The notes beneath the pieces are model-generated. The model was not told where the DNA came from, did not search any database, and saw only the letters and a program-made list of their open reading frames with translations. A stretch of 64,000 bases of DNA, from NCBI RefSeq assembly GCF_010686725.1, contig NZ_JAAGWZ010000001.1, positions 1,054,001 to 1,118,000 on the forward strand. Reading direction: 5' to 3'. How positions within the stretch are numbered: the first letter of the stretch is position 1; every line of letters starts with the position of its first letter. Source of the DNA: Galbitalea soli (GTDB lineage: Bacteria > Actinomycetota > Actinomycetes > Actinomycetales > Microbacteriaceae). Below are positions 54,227-63,360 of this stretch, one piece after another. Position numbers and translations under genes: made by a program.

Positions 54227-54699
54227 GACCGCACCCAGTCGCCCGACTTGCCGCCCTGCTTCTCGAGCACCTTCACCCCGGTGATCTCGGCGAGCTTGTC
54301 CACCGCCTTGATCATGTCGTACAGCGTGAGGGCGGCGACGGTGGCGGCGGTCAGTGCTTCCATCTCGACGCCGGTGACGCCGTTGGTGGCGACCGTGGCG
54401 AGCACGGTGAGGCGGTCATCCGCCCCCGTAATGTCGACGGCGACCTTCGTGATCGGCAGCGGGTGGCACAGCGGAATGAGGGTGGAGGTCTGCTTCGCGG
54501 CCATGATGCCGGCGATGCGCGCGGTGCCCACGGCCTCGCCCTTGGGCAGCTCGCCGGTGAGCACGGCAGCGACGACCTCGGGGCGCGTGACGAGCACCGC
54601 CTGCGCCACGGCGCGACGCGCGGTCACCGGCTTGGCCGAAACGTCGACCATGTGCGCGGAGCCGTCGGCGCGCAGGTGCGTGAGCTGCGGGTCGGTCAT
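54223..54699 (-). CDS. moaC: cyclic pyranopterin monophosphate synthase MoaC
   Basis: A 158-residue MoaC, which converts the MoaA product to cyclic pyranopterin monophosphate. The active-site blocks LIPLCHPLPI, GVEMEALTAA and MIKAVDK are intact. The ATG at 54699 has a GGGAGAG site. It lies 22 bases downstream of the moeA stop, within the same operon. Confidence 0.94.
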   Translation of the reverse strand: MTDPQLTHLRADGSAHMVDVSAKPVTARRAVAQAVLVTRPEVVAAVLTGELPKGEAVGTARIAGIMAAKQTSTLIPLCHPLPITKVAVDITGADDRLTVLATVATNGVTGVEMEALTAATVAALTLYDMIKAVDKLAEITGVKVLEKQGGKSGDWVRS

Positions 54700-54721
54700 G
54701 GTCTCTCCCTCGCGTCGGGCG

Positions 54722-55951
54722 TCAGATCGCCCACGCGTCAACGGTAGCGCCGGCCGGCAGCTCGTGGACGCCGACCGGCAGGTGCACGAGCAGATCCGAG
54801 GCGGCGTAGCTGTGCAGGAGGTGCGACCCCGGCCCGCCGACGAGTTCGATCGAGCCGTCGGGGCGCAGTCGGCCGCGCCGCACCTGGTGCTTCGCGACGG
54901 GCGACTCGACGGCCGCGACGAGCGGGCCGCGGATGACCGGCCGCTGTGCGGGCAACCCGTGCAGCCCGCGCAGCACGGGTCGGAGGAACATCTCGAACGA
55001 CACGAGGGCGCTCACCGGATTGCCGGGGAACGCGACGACGGGCAGATCGGCCCCGTCGAGGCGCGCGACACCCTGACCCTGCGGCCCGCCCGGCTGCATC
55101 GAGACACTCGTGAACGCGACCCCCGCGCTCTCGAACACGTCGCGCACCACCTCGTAGGCTCCGGCACTCACGCCGCCGGTGCTGAGAATGAGGTCGACGG
55201 GCGTGCTCGCGAGCACTTCCGCGAGCAGCGCGCGGGCGGCGACCGCGTCGTCGCGCACCACCTCGGCCCGCACGACCTCGGCGCCCGCCTCCTCCAGGGC
55301 GGCGGTGAGACTCGCGCCGTTGGCATCGTGAATCGTCGCGGGGTCGAGGGGTGCCTCGGGAGCGCGCAGCTCGTCGCCAGTGGAGATCAGGAGCACGCGT
55401 ACACGTCGCAGGAGCGGCACGCGCGTCACTCCCGCCGAGGCGAGCACCCCCCAGTGCGCCGGCCCGAGCACAGTGCCCGCTATGAGCAGCATCTGTCCCG
55501 CCGCGAGGTCGCTGCTGCGCCTCCGCACGAACGCGCCCGGCTCGACCGGCCCTGCAAAGCGAACCGAGTGACCGGGCTCATCGGGCAGGAAGGAGTTCGG
55601 ATCGCTCGCCTCGATGGGGATGATCGCGTCGGCGCCCAGCGGAACCGCCGCGCCCGTCATGATCGGGGCCGCCGTGCCCGGCTTCAGCCGGGCGAGGCCG
55701 GCACCGGCCGCGATGTGCGGGGCCACCGCGAGGGCGGAGCCGGGGTGCACCTCCGCCGCGCGCACCGCGTAGCCGTCCATCTGCGAGTTGTCGAAGGGCG
55801 GCAGGTCGAGCGGGTTCGAGACGTCGGCCGCCAGCACCCTGGGGGCGGGGGCGGCGGGGGGACGGGGATCCGTCCACCACTCGGGCTCGCGGGCCGCGAG
55901 CGGGCTGAGGAGGGCCCGAATCGCGCTCTGGTATTCGGAGACCGACGGCAT
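54722..55951 (-). CDS. moeA: molybdopterin molybdenumtransferase MoeA
   Basis: A 409-residue MoeA that inserts molybdate into adenylylated molybdopterin. Marks are FDNSQMDGYAVR, MTGAAVPLGADAI, STGGVSAGAYEVVRD, MQPGGPQGQG and AFPGNPVSALVSFE. Length and domains are standard. It is the first gene of the Moco operon; GAAGAT six bases before the ATG suggests a leaderless start. Divergent from the phosphorylase gene, 51 bases apart. Confidence 0.94.
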   Translation of the reverse strand: MPSVSEYQSAIRALLSPLAAREPEWWTDPRPPAAPAPRVLAADVSNPLDLPPFDNSQMDGYAVRAAEVHPGSALAVAPHIAAGAGLARLKPGTAAPIMTGAAVPLGADAIIPIEASDPNSFLPDEPGHSVRFAGPVEPGAFVRRRSSDLAAGQMLLIAGTVLGPAHWGVLASAGVTRVPLLRRVRVLLISTGDELRAPEAPLDPATIHDANGASLTAALEEAGAEVVRAEVVRDDAVAARALLAEVLASTPVDLILSTGGVSAGAYEVVRDVFESAGVAFTSVSMQPGGPQGQGVARLDGADLPVVAFPGNPVSALVSFEMFLRPVLRGLHGLPAQRPVIRGPLVAAVESPVAKHQVRRGRLRPDGSIELVGGPGSHLLHSYAASDLLVHLPVGVHELPAGATVDAWAI

Positions 55952-56002
55952 GCCCCCATCTTCGCAGGCCGCCGGTTCAGGCGGCGATGGGAGGATGGGC
56001 GC

Positions 56003-56848
56003 ATGACCACTCCGCGCGCCACCGTCGCCGTCATCGGCGGCTCGGGCCTGTACCGCCTGTTCGATCCGGCCGACTCCACTGTCCACACCGTCGACACCCC
56101 CTACGGCCCGGTCGCGGTCACCGTCGGCGAGCTCGGCGGCCGGCCGGTCGCGTTCCTCACCCGTCACGGGGCCGATCACTCGGTGCCGCCGCACCTCATC
56201 AACTACCGCGCGAACATCTGGGCGCTCGCCTCGATCGGGGTCACCACCATCCTCTCCAGCTCGGCCGTGGGCGGGGTAAGCGCCGACTACCCGCCGGGCA
56301 CGCTCGTGCTCACCGACCAGTACATCGACCGCACGCACGGCCGGCCCGACACCTTCTACGACCGCGGCCGGGTGCAGCACCTCGCCTCCGCCGACCCCTT
56401 CGACCCCGAGCTGCACGAGATCGCCGCACGCGCGCTCGACGCGGCGGGCGAGACCTTCGCGCGCAGCGGCACGGTCGTCGTCGTGCAGGGGCCGCGCTTC
56501 TCCACCCGGGCGGAGTCGCTGTGGTTCGCCGCCGCGGGCGCGCACACCGTGAACATGACCATGGTGCCGGAGGTTCCGCTCGCCTCGGAGCTCGGCATCG
56601 GCACGGTCAACCTCTCCTTCGTCACCGACAGCGATGCCGGGCTCGCCCCCGCCCACGACCCTGAGAACGCGGTGAGCCATGAGCTGGTTCTGCGACGGCT
56701 GCGGGATGCCCAGCCCCGCATCATCGCGGCCCTCGAGGTGATCATCCGCGCGCTGCCCGCCGACTACGCCGGTCTGTCGATCATCCCCGCCGATGCGGTG
56801 GCCGAGGTGCTGGCGCGACCCGTGCTCTCCGCGGGGGCCGACGCGTGA
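56003..56848 (+). CDS. S-methyl-5'-thioadenosine phosphorylase-like enzyme
   Basis: A 281-residue family 2 nucleoside phosphorylase. GGSGLYRLF near the N-terminus, TRHGADHSVPPHLINYRANI, VVQGPRFSTRAES and NMTMVPEV are the phosphate and nucleoside sites of MTA phosphorylases. It splits methylthioadenosine or inosine/guanosine-type nucleosides with phosphate; the DSD near residue 211 does not settle the preference. The ATG follows GAGGAT by six bases. GTGA overlap with the next gene. Confidence 0.86.
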   Translation: MTTPRATVAVIGGSGLYRLFDPADSTVHTVDTPYGPVAVTVGELGGRPVAFLTRHGADHSVPPHLINYRANIWALASIGVTTILSSSAVGGVSADYPPGTLVLTDQYIDRTHGRPDTFYDRGRVQHLASADPFDPELHEIAARALDAAGETFARSGTVVVVQGPRFSTRAESLWFAAAGAHTVNMTMVPEVPLASELGIGTVNLSFVTDSDAGLAPAHDPENAVSHELVLRRLRDAQPRIIAALEVIIRALPADYAGLSIIPADAVAEVLARPVLSAGADA

Positions 56849-57915
56849 CCCTGCTGGTCACGGGCGGCGCCGGATTCATCGGCGGCGCGATCGTCGACGC
56901 GGCCCTGGCCCGTGGCGAGTCGGTGCGCGTGCTCGACTCGCTGCGAGCCGACGTGCACGGCGGCGAGCCGCGGCTCGACCCGCGGGTGGAGTTCGTGCGC
57001 GGCGACGTGCGCGACGCGGCCGTGGTCGGCGAGGCGCTGCGCGGGGTGGAGGCGGTCTGCCACCAGGCCGCGAAGGTGGGCCTCGGCGTCGACTTCTCCG
57101 ACGCGCCCGACTACGTGTCGTCCAACGAACTGGGCACGGCCGTGCTGCTCGCGGCGATGGCAGCGGCGGGCGTGCACCGGCTGGTGCTCGCGAGCTCGAT
57201 GGTGGTCTACGGCGAGGGCGCCTATCGCGGCGCGTCCGGCCGCACCCGCCCCGCGCCCCGTCGGCTCGCCGACCTCGACGCCGGCCGCTTCGACCCCGTG
57301 GGCGCCAACGGCGAACCCCTCGCGCCCGAGCTCATCGACGAGGATGACCCGCTCGACCCGCGCAACGTCTACGCCATCAGCAAGCTCACGCAGGAGCACC
57401 TCGCCACCAGCTGGGCGCGCAGCACCGGCGGCCGCGTGGTCGCCCTCCGCTACCACAACGTCTACGGGCCGGGCATGCCGCAGAACACGCCCTACGCCGG
57501 CGTCGCGTCGCTGTTCCGCTCGGCGATCGAGCGCGGTGAGGCGCCGCGGGTGTTCGAAGACGGCCGCCAGCGACGCGACTTCGTGCACGTCGCCGATGTC
57601 GCCTCGGCGAATCTGGCGGCGCTCGACGCGACGCGGGCCGAGGGGGGCGAGGCGGGCGTCTCGCGCGCCTACAACGTGGGCAGCGGCGAGGTGCACGCGA
57701 TCGGCGAGCTCGCCGGCAGCCTGAGCCGGCACGCGGGCGGGCTCGCCCCGATCGTCACCGGCGAGTACCGCCTCGGCGATGTGCGGCACATCACGGCGTC
57801 CTCCGCCCGGCTGCGCGCGGAGCTGGGCTGGCGACCGGCGATCGCGTTCGACGACGGCATGCGCGAGTTCGCCTCCGCACCGCTGCGGGCGGCGGTGCGC
57901 GCTCAGGCCACCTGA
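56845..57915 (+). CDS. NAD-dependent nucleotide-sugar epimerase/dehydratase
   Basis: A 356-residue extended SDR. NAD motif GGAGFIG at 7-13, catalytic region VYAISK, and substrate block YHNVYGPGMPQNTPYAG, which resemble UDP-glucose 4-epimerase relatives. It probably supplies an activated sugar for the glycosyltransferases downstream (inference). It overlaps the phosphorylase stop and its 3' end overlaps the converging oxidoreductase by 13 bases. Confidence 0.84.
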   Translation: MTLLVTGGAGFIGGAIVDAALARGESVRVLDSLRADVHGGEPRLDPRVEFVRGDVRDAAVVGEALRGVEAVCHQAAKVGLGVDFSDAPDYVSSNELGTAVLLAAMAAAGVHRLVLASSMVVYGEGAYRGASGRTRPAPRRLADLDAGRFDPVGANGEPLAPELIDEDDPLDPRNVYAISKLTQEHLATSWARSTGGRVVALRYHNVYGPGMPQNTPYAGVASLFRSAIERGEAPRVFEDGRQRRDFVHVADVASANLAALDATRAEGGEAGVSRAYNVGSGEVHAIGELAGSLSRHAGGLAPIVTGEYRLGDVRHITASSARLRAELGWRPAIAFDDGMREFASAPLRAAVRAQAT

Positions 57916-59453
57916 ACCGTGATGCTGTGCAGCCCGGTCGACCCGTTGGGCGCCGGGTCGGCGTAGGCGGCGGTCTGCACGAGCCCGTTCGCGTCCGTCG
58001 CCCGCACGGTCAGGCGGTGCTGGCCCGCGGTCGCCTGCCAGACGTAGCTCCACTGCAGCCAGGAGTCGACGGTGACGAGCTCGGCGAGCGCAGCGTCCTG
58101 CCACGGACCGTCGTCCACGCGCAGCTGCACCCGCGAGATGCCGGTGTGCTGGGCCCATGCGACGCCGGCGACGACGACCCGACCGGCGCTCACCGAGATC
58201 CCGTTCGTGGGCGTGTCGATGCGCGAGGAGAGCTTGACCGGGCCGAGCGCCGACCAGCCGCGCGGGGTCCAGTAGCCCTGGTCCTTCGCGAAGGTGGTGA
58301 CCTTCAGCTCGACGACCCACTTGGTCGCGGAGACGTAGCCGTAGAGCCCGGGGACGACCATCCGCACGGGGAAGCCGTGCTCGAGGGGAAGCGGCTGGCC
58401 GTTCATCCCCACCGCAAGCAGTGAGTCGCGGGCCGGATCCTGCAGCACCTGCAGCGGGGTGCCCGCGGTGAAGCCGTCGACGCTCGTGGAGAGCACCATG
58501 TCGGCGCCGGCGGTCGGCCGGGCGCGGGCGAGCAGCTCGCGGATGGGATACCCCAGCCAGCGGGCGTTGCCGATCAGGTCGCCGCCGATCTCCTGCGAGA
58601 CGCAGGTGAGCGTGATGATCCGCTCCTGCAGGGGCAGCGCGAGCAGTTCGGCGAAGGTGATCGTCACCTCGTTCTCCACCATCCCGGTGATCCGCAACGA
58701 CCACTTCTCGGCGTCGACGGTGGGCACCACGAGGGCGGTGTCGATGCGGTAGAACTGGCCGTTCGGCACGAGATACGGCGTGAGGCCGTCGATGGCGAGG
58801 TCGGCAGCGGCGGGCACGGGCGGTGCCGGCGAGGCGGGCGCGGGCAGCTGGATGGCGCGGCGCACCGCGCTCGCGGCGGTGCCGGCACCCGAGACCACGC
58901 CGCCGACGACGAGTCCGGCGATCGAGGCGGCGGCGGTCAGGCCCGAGTACTGCAGGAAGCTGCGCCGCGCGAGACCCGCGCGCCCGGCTGGGGCCTCGGG
59001 GGCCTGAGTCGCCCGCCAGGTGGTGAGGCGGCGCGCGGCGGCGCGCAGCACGAGGCACCCGACGATCGCACCGGCGACGGGCGGCACGATACTCAGCACG
59101 GTCGCCCCGGCGCGCGTGGCCGAGGCGAGGGTGGCGATGAAGGCCACGATCAGCAGCAGGAGAAGCCCGAGCGGTTCGCGTCGCAGCTGCAGGATTCCGA
59201 CGACGACCGAGAGGGCGAGGATGACCACCCCCAGCAGCACGATCAGAAACAGTTTGTCGCCCGTGCCGAAGAGCGCGATCACCACGGTCTTCACCCCCGG
59301 CGGGGCGAGATCGATGAGCAGGGAGCCGACCGCCACGACGGGATTGCTGAGGTGCGTCACCGCGGCGAGGAGGAACGCGGTCGCGAGGGTGGCCGCCCCC
59401 GCCAGGACGCCGACGACGGCCTCCTGCAGGGTGCTGCTCGCGCGCGTCGTCAC
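57903..59453 (-). CDS. molybdopterin-dependent oxidoreductase with membrane domain (sulfite-oxidase fold)
   Basis: A 516-residue membrane protein. Residues 1-150 carry four or five helices; an internal twin-arginine motif RRSFLQYSG and another helix follow near 165-195; then the sulfite-oxidase-type Moco domain with cofactor cysteine C284 (TLTCVSQE) and a C-terminal dimerisation domain. The catalytic part should be outside the membrane. Electron acceptor and substrate are unknown. GTG start follows TATCGT (59460-59465) by six bases. Moco synthesis genes lie 3 kb away. Confidence 0.85.
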   Translation of the reverse strand: MTTRASSTLQEAVVGVLAGAATLATAFLLAAVTHLSNPVVAVGSLLIDLAPPGVKTVVIALFGTGDKLFLIVLLGVVILALSVVVGILQLRREPLGLLLLLIVAFIATLASATRAGATVLSIVPPVAGAIVGCLVLRAAARRLTTWRATQAPEAPAGRAGLARRSFLQYSGLTAAASIAGLVVGGVVSGAGTAASAVRRAIQLPAPASPAPPVPAAADLAIDGLTPYLVPNGQFYRIDTALVVPTVDAEKWSLRITGMVENEVTITFAELLALPLQERIITLTCVSQEIGGDLIGNARWLGYPIRELLARARPTAGADMVLSTSVDGFTAGTPLQVLQDPARDSLLAVGMNGQPLPLEHGFPVRMVVPGLYGYVSATKWVVELKVTTFAKDQGYWTPRGWSALGPVKLSSRIDTPTNGISVSAGRVVVAGVAWAQHTGISRVQLRVDDGPWQDAALAELVTVDSWLQWSYVWQATAGQHRLTVRATDANGLVQTAAYADPAPNGSTGLHSITVQVA

Positions 59454-59563
59454 GGCATCACGATACGACCCGCAGCGCGCCCCGCCGCGCGGGCTCCGCA
59501 GGATTCACAGCAATCTCGGGTGTTGCGGGCCACCCACGGCGGTCACGGCTCCGAACCAGTGGC

Positions 59564-60244
59564 ATGCGCGACTCCCGGCACCCCGATGGCACCGCCGTCG
59601 ACGTGATCCTCCCCTGTCTCAACGAGGCGGCCGCCCTGCCCTGGGTGCTCTCCCGACTACCCGAGGGCTACCGCGCGATCGTGGTCGACAACGGCTCGAC
59701 CGACGACTCCGCCGCGGTGGCGCGCGCCCACGGGGCGCTCGTGGTCGCAGAGAGCCGCCGGGGCTTCGGGGCGGCCGCACACGCGGGACTCGTGGCGGCG
59801 ACCGCACCCCTCGTCGCCTTCTGCGACGCGGACGCCTCGATGGACCCGCGCGACCTGCCCCTCGTCGTCGACCCGGTACGCGACGGCGTCGCCGAGCTCG
59901 CTCTCGGCCGTCGTCGCCCGACGACCGCCGGCGCCTGGCCCGTGCACGCCCGCGTCGCCAACCGCGCACTCGCCCTGCTGCTGCGTCGCGCCACCGGCCT
60001 CGCCCTCCACGACCTCGGCCCCATGCGCGCCGCCCGCCGCGAGGGGATGCTCGGCCTCCACCTCAGCGACCGCCGCAGCGGCTACCCGCTCGAGGCGGTG
60101 CTCCGCGCGAGTGCCGCCGGCTGGCGCGTCGTCGAGGTGGACACCCCCTACGCCCCGCGCGTCGGTCGCTCCAAGGTGACCGGAACCCTCCGCGGCACGA
60201 TGACCGCCGTCTCCGACATGTCCCGACTGCTGGCCACCCGATGA
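59564..60244 (+). CDS. glycosyltransferase family 2 (dolichyl-phosphate-sugar-synthase-like)
   Basis: A 226-residue soluble GT2 with VILPCLNEAAALPWV, VDNGSTDDS and the metal site DADASMDP. The absence of C-terminal helices and the size suggest a polyprenyl-phosphate sugar synthase or a similar single-transfer enzyme. It heads a three-gene overlapped run (GT2, TIGR04282, methyltransferase) divergent from the oxidoreductase. Confidence 0.82.
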   Translation: MRDSRHPDGTAVDVILPCLNEAAALPWVLSRLPEGYRAIVVDNGSTDDSAAVARAHGALVVAESRRGFGAAAHAGLVAATAPLVAFCDADASMDPRDLPLVVDPVRDGVAELALGRRRPTTAGAWPVHARVANRALALLLRRATGLALHDLGPMRAARREGMLGLHLSDRRSGYPLEAVLRASAAGWRVVEVDTPYAPRVGRSKVTGTLRGTMTAVSDMSRLLATR

Positions 60245-60879
60245 CGACGCTGATCCTGATCGCAAAGGAGACCGTGCCCGGTCGGGTGAAGACGCGATTG
60301 CACCCGCCGCTCAGCCTCGAGCAGGCGGCCGAGCTCGCCGCCGCCGCCCTCGCCGACACGATCGCGACCGTGGCGTCTCTGCCCTTCTCCCGCCGCATCC
60401 TGTGCTTCGACGGCTCGCTGCTGCCCCCGGGCGCCGAGGCCTTCGAGGTCGTGCCGCAGGTGTCGGGCGGTCTCGACGAGCGGCTTGCGGCGGTCTTCGA
60501 CGTGTGCTCCGGCCCGACCGTGCTCATCGGCATGGACACGCCGCAGCTGCGCCCGACGGATCTGGCGCCCGTATTCGGGGCGTGGTCCGACGACGACGGC
60601 CCCCTCGACGCCTGGTTCGGGCCGGCGAACGACGGCGGCTTCTGGTCGCTCGCGCTCGCCCGTCCGGACGGCGCACTGCTGCGGGGCATCCCCATGTCGC
60701 AGGACGACACGGGAGCCCGTCAGCTGGAGCGTCTGCACGTGGCGGGTCTGCGGGTCGGCGCCCTCCCGATGCTCACCGATGTGGACACGATCGCCGACGC
60801 CGAGGAGGTCGCCGAGCTTGCGCCGAGCAGCCGATTCGCCGCCGCCCTCACCGGATTCCTGACGGAGGTCACCCGATGA
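60241..60879 (+). CDS. TIGR04282/DUF2064 family glycosyltransferase-like protein
   Basis: A 212-residue nucleotidyl/glycosyl-transferase-like protein. The blocks AKETVPGRVKTRLHPPLS at the N-terminus, MDTPQLRP and GPANDGGFWSLAL are family marks; GT-A-like fold. Biochemical activity is not established for most members. ATGA overlaps on both sides. The open frame to 59020 is a shadow. Confidence 0.82.
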   Translation: MTTLILIAKETVPGRVKTRLHPPLSLEQAAELAAAALADTIATVASLPFSRRILCFDGSLLPPGAEAFEVVPQVSGGLDERLAAVFDVCSGPTVLIGMDTPQLRPTDLAPVFGAWSDDDGPLDAWFGPANDGGFWSLALARPDGALLRGIPMSQDDTGARQLERLHVAGLRVGALPMLTDVDTIADAEEVAELAPSSRFAAALTGFLTEVTR

Positions 60880-61571
60880 GTCTTGCCACGACTTTCGGCT
60901 CGGGCGGTGCCGAGCCCTACGCCCGGGCACTGCGCGGGCACACCGGCGCCCTCCTCTACCTGCACGAGTTCCGCCCGGGCGCTCGTCGCCGTGGGGCACG
61001 CCCCGCCGCGATCGAGATGAACGTCGACCGCTGGAACGCCGACGCCGACCTCGTCGACCGCACGCTCCTCGCCTCGGTGCGCGGACCGGTGCTCGACGTG
61101 GGCTGCGGTCCGGCCCGCATGGTGCGCGCCGCGGCCGAGCTCGGTCTCGGGGTGCTCGGCATCGACGTCTCCCCCGCCGCCATCGAGATCGGCCGCGCGG
61201 CTCAGCTCCCGGTCGCTCTGTGCTCCGTCTTCGACGCCGAGGTGCCGGGTGCCGGCACCTGGCAGACCGTGCTCCTCGTCGACGGCAACATCGGGATCGG
61301 CGGCGACGTGACCGCCCTGCTCGCCCGCTGCGCCGAACTCGCGGTCGCCGACGGCGAGATCGTGGTGGAGGTGCACGCCGACCCGCGGCGCGACCGGACC
61401 TTCCTCGGCCAGCTGGCCGACGCGCACGGCGAGCGCAGCGCCTCCTTCCCCTGGGCCGAGATCGGGGCGGAGGGACTGCTGCGGCGCGCCGCGGGCCTCG
61501 GGCTCGTCGCGCGTCAGTGCTGGTCGGCCGACGGCCGCACCTTCTGCCGGCTGGCGAAGAGCCGCGCGTAA
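60876..61571 (+). CDS. class I SAM-dependent methyltransferase
   Basis: A 231-residue methyltransferase with the SAM motif VLDVGCGPARM near residues 72-82 and acidic loop GIDVSP. The acceptor is unknown. It overlaps the TIGR04282 gene, so the GT2, this enzyme and that protein act together. Its last 58 bases overlap the opposing membrane protein gene. Confidence 0.85.
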   Translation: MSLATTFGSGGAEPYARALRGHTGALLYLHEFRPGARRRGARPAAIEMNVDRWNADADLVDRTLLASVRGPVLDVGCGPARMVRAAAELGLGVLGIDVSPAAIEIGRAAQLPVALCSVFDAEVPGAGTWQTVLLVDGNIGIGGDVTALLARCAELAVADGEIVVEVHADPRRDRTFLGQLADAHGERSASFPWAEIGAEGLLRRAAGLGLVARQCWSADGRTFCRLAKSRA

Positions 61572-61987
61572 CCGACCGCCACGATCGCGGTCACCGCGGC
61601 GAGCACGCCCAGGAAGACCGCGAGGTTCACGCCGTAGTCGAGGGGCAGGATCGACGAACTGAGGGTGCCGATCGATCGCTTGATGATCTCGGGCACCACC
61701 ACGAGACTGACGATGCCCCCGATAACGAGCGCGCCCTGCACGATGGCGACGACCGCCGCGGGCAGCCGTGCGCCGACGCGGCGGAGCAGCAGCGTGACGA
61801 GGAACACGGCGGGCGCGATGAGCGCGTCGTGAACGACGATCGCCCCGGCGAACCAGGCGAGGATTCCCGGCCAGTGCTTCGGGGCCACCCCGGCGACGAG
61901 CGCGAGCGCGCCCGTGGCGAGCAGGGCAAGGCCGAGGAGCACGAGCGCCAGGCGCGCGACGGTTCGCCGGGTCGGGGGCACGATCAT
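61514..61987 (-). CDS. hypothetical membrane protein
   Basis: A 157-residue protein with four predicted helices (about 12-33, 41-65, 78-98, 119-141) and no known motif. It overlaps the stop of the upstream molybdopterin oxidoreductase gene (ATGA), so it is probably a membrane partner of that enzyme. Its 3' end is antisense to the methyltransferase for 58 bases. Confidence 0.7.
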   Translation of the reverse strand: MIVPPTRRTVARLALVLLGLALLATGALALVAGVAPKHWPGILAWFAGAIVVHDALIAPAVFLVTLLLRRVGARLPAAVVAIVQGALVIGGIVSLVVVPEIIKRSIGTLSSSILPLDYGVNLAVFLGVLAAVTAIVAVGYARLFASRQKVRPSADQH

Positions 61988-63276
61988 CCGATGACCTCCA
62001 CGGTGCTCAGCCACTTGGTCTGCAGCACGCCCGGGCGGGCGGGCGCGATGAGTCGGGCGGGGTAGCCGTGATCGAGGTCGAGCACGTGCCCGTTCAGCCG
62101 CAGGGCGATGAGCGTGAGGTCGTCGCGCACGAACTCCGGCTCCAGCTCGGACATCGCGTAGAGCGACCCCTGCTCGAGGCTGCGCACGCGCACCCGCACC
62201 GACGCGGGCGACCCGACGAGAGCCAGCAGATCTTTCACCCGCACGCCCTGCCATTCGGCGAGCTGGCTCCAGCCCTCCACGCAGGCGATCGGCAGGCTCA
62301 CGGTGTGCTGCGGCAGGCTGCGCAAATCGGCGAGGCTGAGGGCTCGGGATGACCCGCCCGCCATCACCGTGAGCGCCCAGTCGCCCGCCCGCGCGGTCTC
62401 CGTCACGCGGGCCGCCGCGGCCGTGCGGTTGACGGGCAGGCCACCGGGGCCGACGCCGGGCTTGCGCGGGGCGAAGACGGTGAGCGCGTCGAGCGGGCGG
62501 AACGACTGGCCCGCGGTGAGCGCGACGAGCGTCGCGGAGGCGACGCCGATCGTGGTGAGGAAGCCGCGGCGGCTCACGCGGGGCGAGCGCGGGGCGGGGG
62601 TGCGGTCGATCCAGGCGAAGACGCGGCCGGTCACGCCGCGCCCGGCGTCGCCGCGGCGCGCGGGCGCCCTGGTCGCCGCCCCCGCGGCCGCCGGCGTCAC
62701 CGCGCCGACCGCCGCTGCGGGCGCGGGCGCCGCGGCCTCCACGCCCGCCGCCGGGCGTCGCCAGTGCAACGCGATCAGGTCGAGCTTCACCGCGATGTGG
62801 ATGGCGAGCGACCCGATGATCACGAAGGAGAGCGCGAAGTGGGTCTGCCGGAACGGGAACGGGAACAGCCGGTACCACTGGTAGGTGTTGAGCAGCCCGA
62901 TCGCGATCTCGACGAGCGACGCCGCGACCAGCAGCGCGATCGAGGCGCGCTCGAGCAGACTGCGCAACCCCGTGATGGGCGGGGTGCGGAAGAGCTCGGG
63001 ATAGACGGCGTACAGCTTGCCGAGGATCAGCGGCAGGCACACGAGGCCCGCCGTGATGTGCACCCCCTGGGTGAGCTGGTAGAGCCAGGTGGGGCGGGTG
63101 GGGAAGGTCATCCACGGCAGCGGGTTCTGCAGGAAGTGGCTGTACAGGCCCGTCGCGAAGCACAGGAGGAAGGCAGCGCCGAGCAGCCGGCCGAGCACCA
63201 CCGCGGTGCGGGTGGTGCGTGACGGCGACTGGAGCGCCTGTCGAATGCCGTGCAGCAGCCGGTGCATGAGCCTCAT
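61984..63276 (-). CDS. molybdopterin-dependent oxidoreductase with cytochrome-b-like membrane domain
   Basis: About 430 residues. The N-terminal four or five helices carry histidines in LYSHFL, GVHITAG, THFALSF and LAIHIAVKL, spaced like heme-b ligands. A Pro/Ala linker and internal twin-arginine motif SRRGFLTT near 235 lead to a sulfite-oxidase-type domain with Moco cysteine C332 (LPIACVEGW). This is like MsrP/MsrQ fused, but with reversed order. Start uncertain: ATG at 63297, 63276 or 63267. Divergent from the mannosyltransferase. Confidence 0.8.
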   Translation of the reverse strand: MRLMHRLLHGIRQALQSPSRTTRTAVVLGRLLGAAFLLCFATGLYSHFLQNPLPWMTFPTRPTWLYQLTQGVHITAGLVCLPLILGKLYAVYPELFRTPPITGLRSLLERASIALLVAASLVEIAIGLLNTYQWYRLFPFPFRQTHFALSFVIIGSLAIHIAVKLDLIALHWRRPAAGVEAAAPAPAAAVGAVTPAAAGAATRAPARRGDAGRGVTGRVFAWIDRTPAPRSPRVSRRGFLTTIGVASATLVALTAGQSFRPLDALTVFAPRKPGVGPGGLPVNRTAAAARVTETARAGDWALTVMAGGSSRALSLADLRSLPQHTVSLPIACVEGWSQLAEWQGVRVKDLLALVGSPASVRVRVRSLEQGSLYAMSELEPEFVRDDLTLIALRLNGHVLDLDHGYPARLIAPARPGVLQTKWLSTVEVIG

Positions 63277-63360
63277 CCCGCCGCGGAAGCGCGGCATCCT
63301 TCTGCAGAGCGTTCGGAGCGGGAGGCGCGCGCGACGGGTCGGGTGGGTCAGGATGACACC

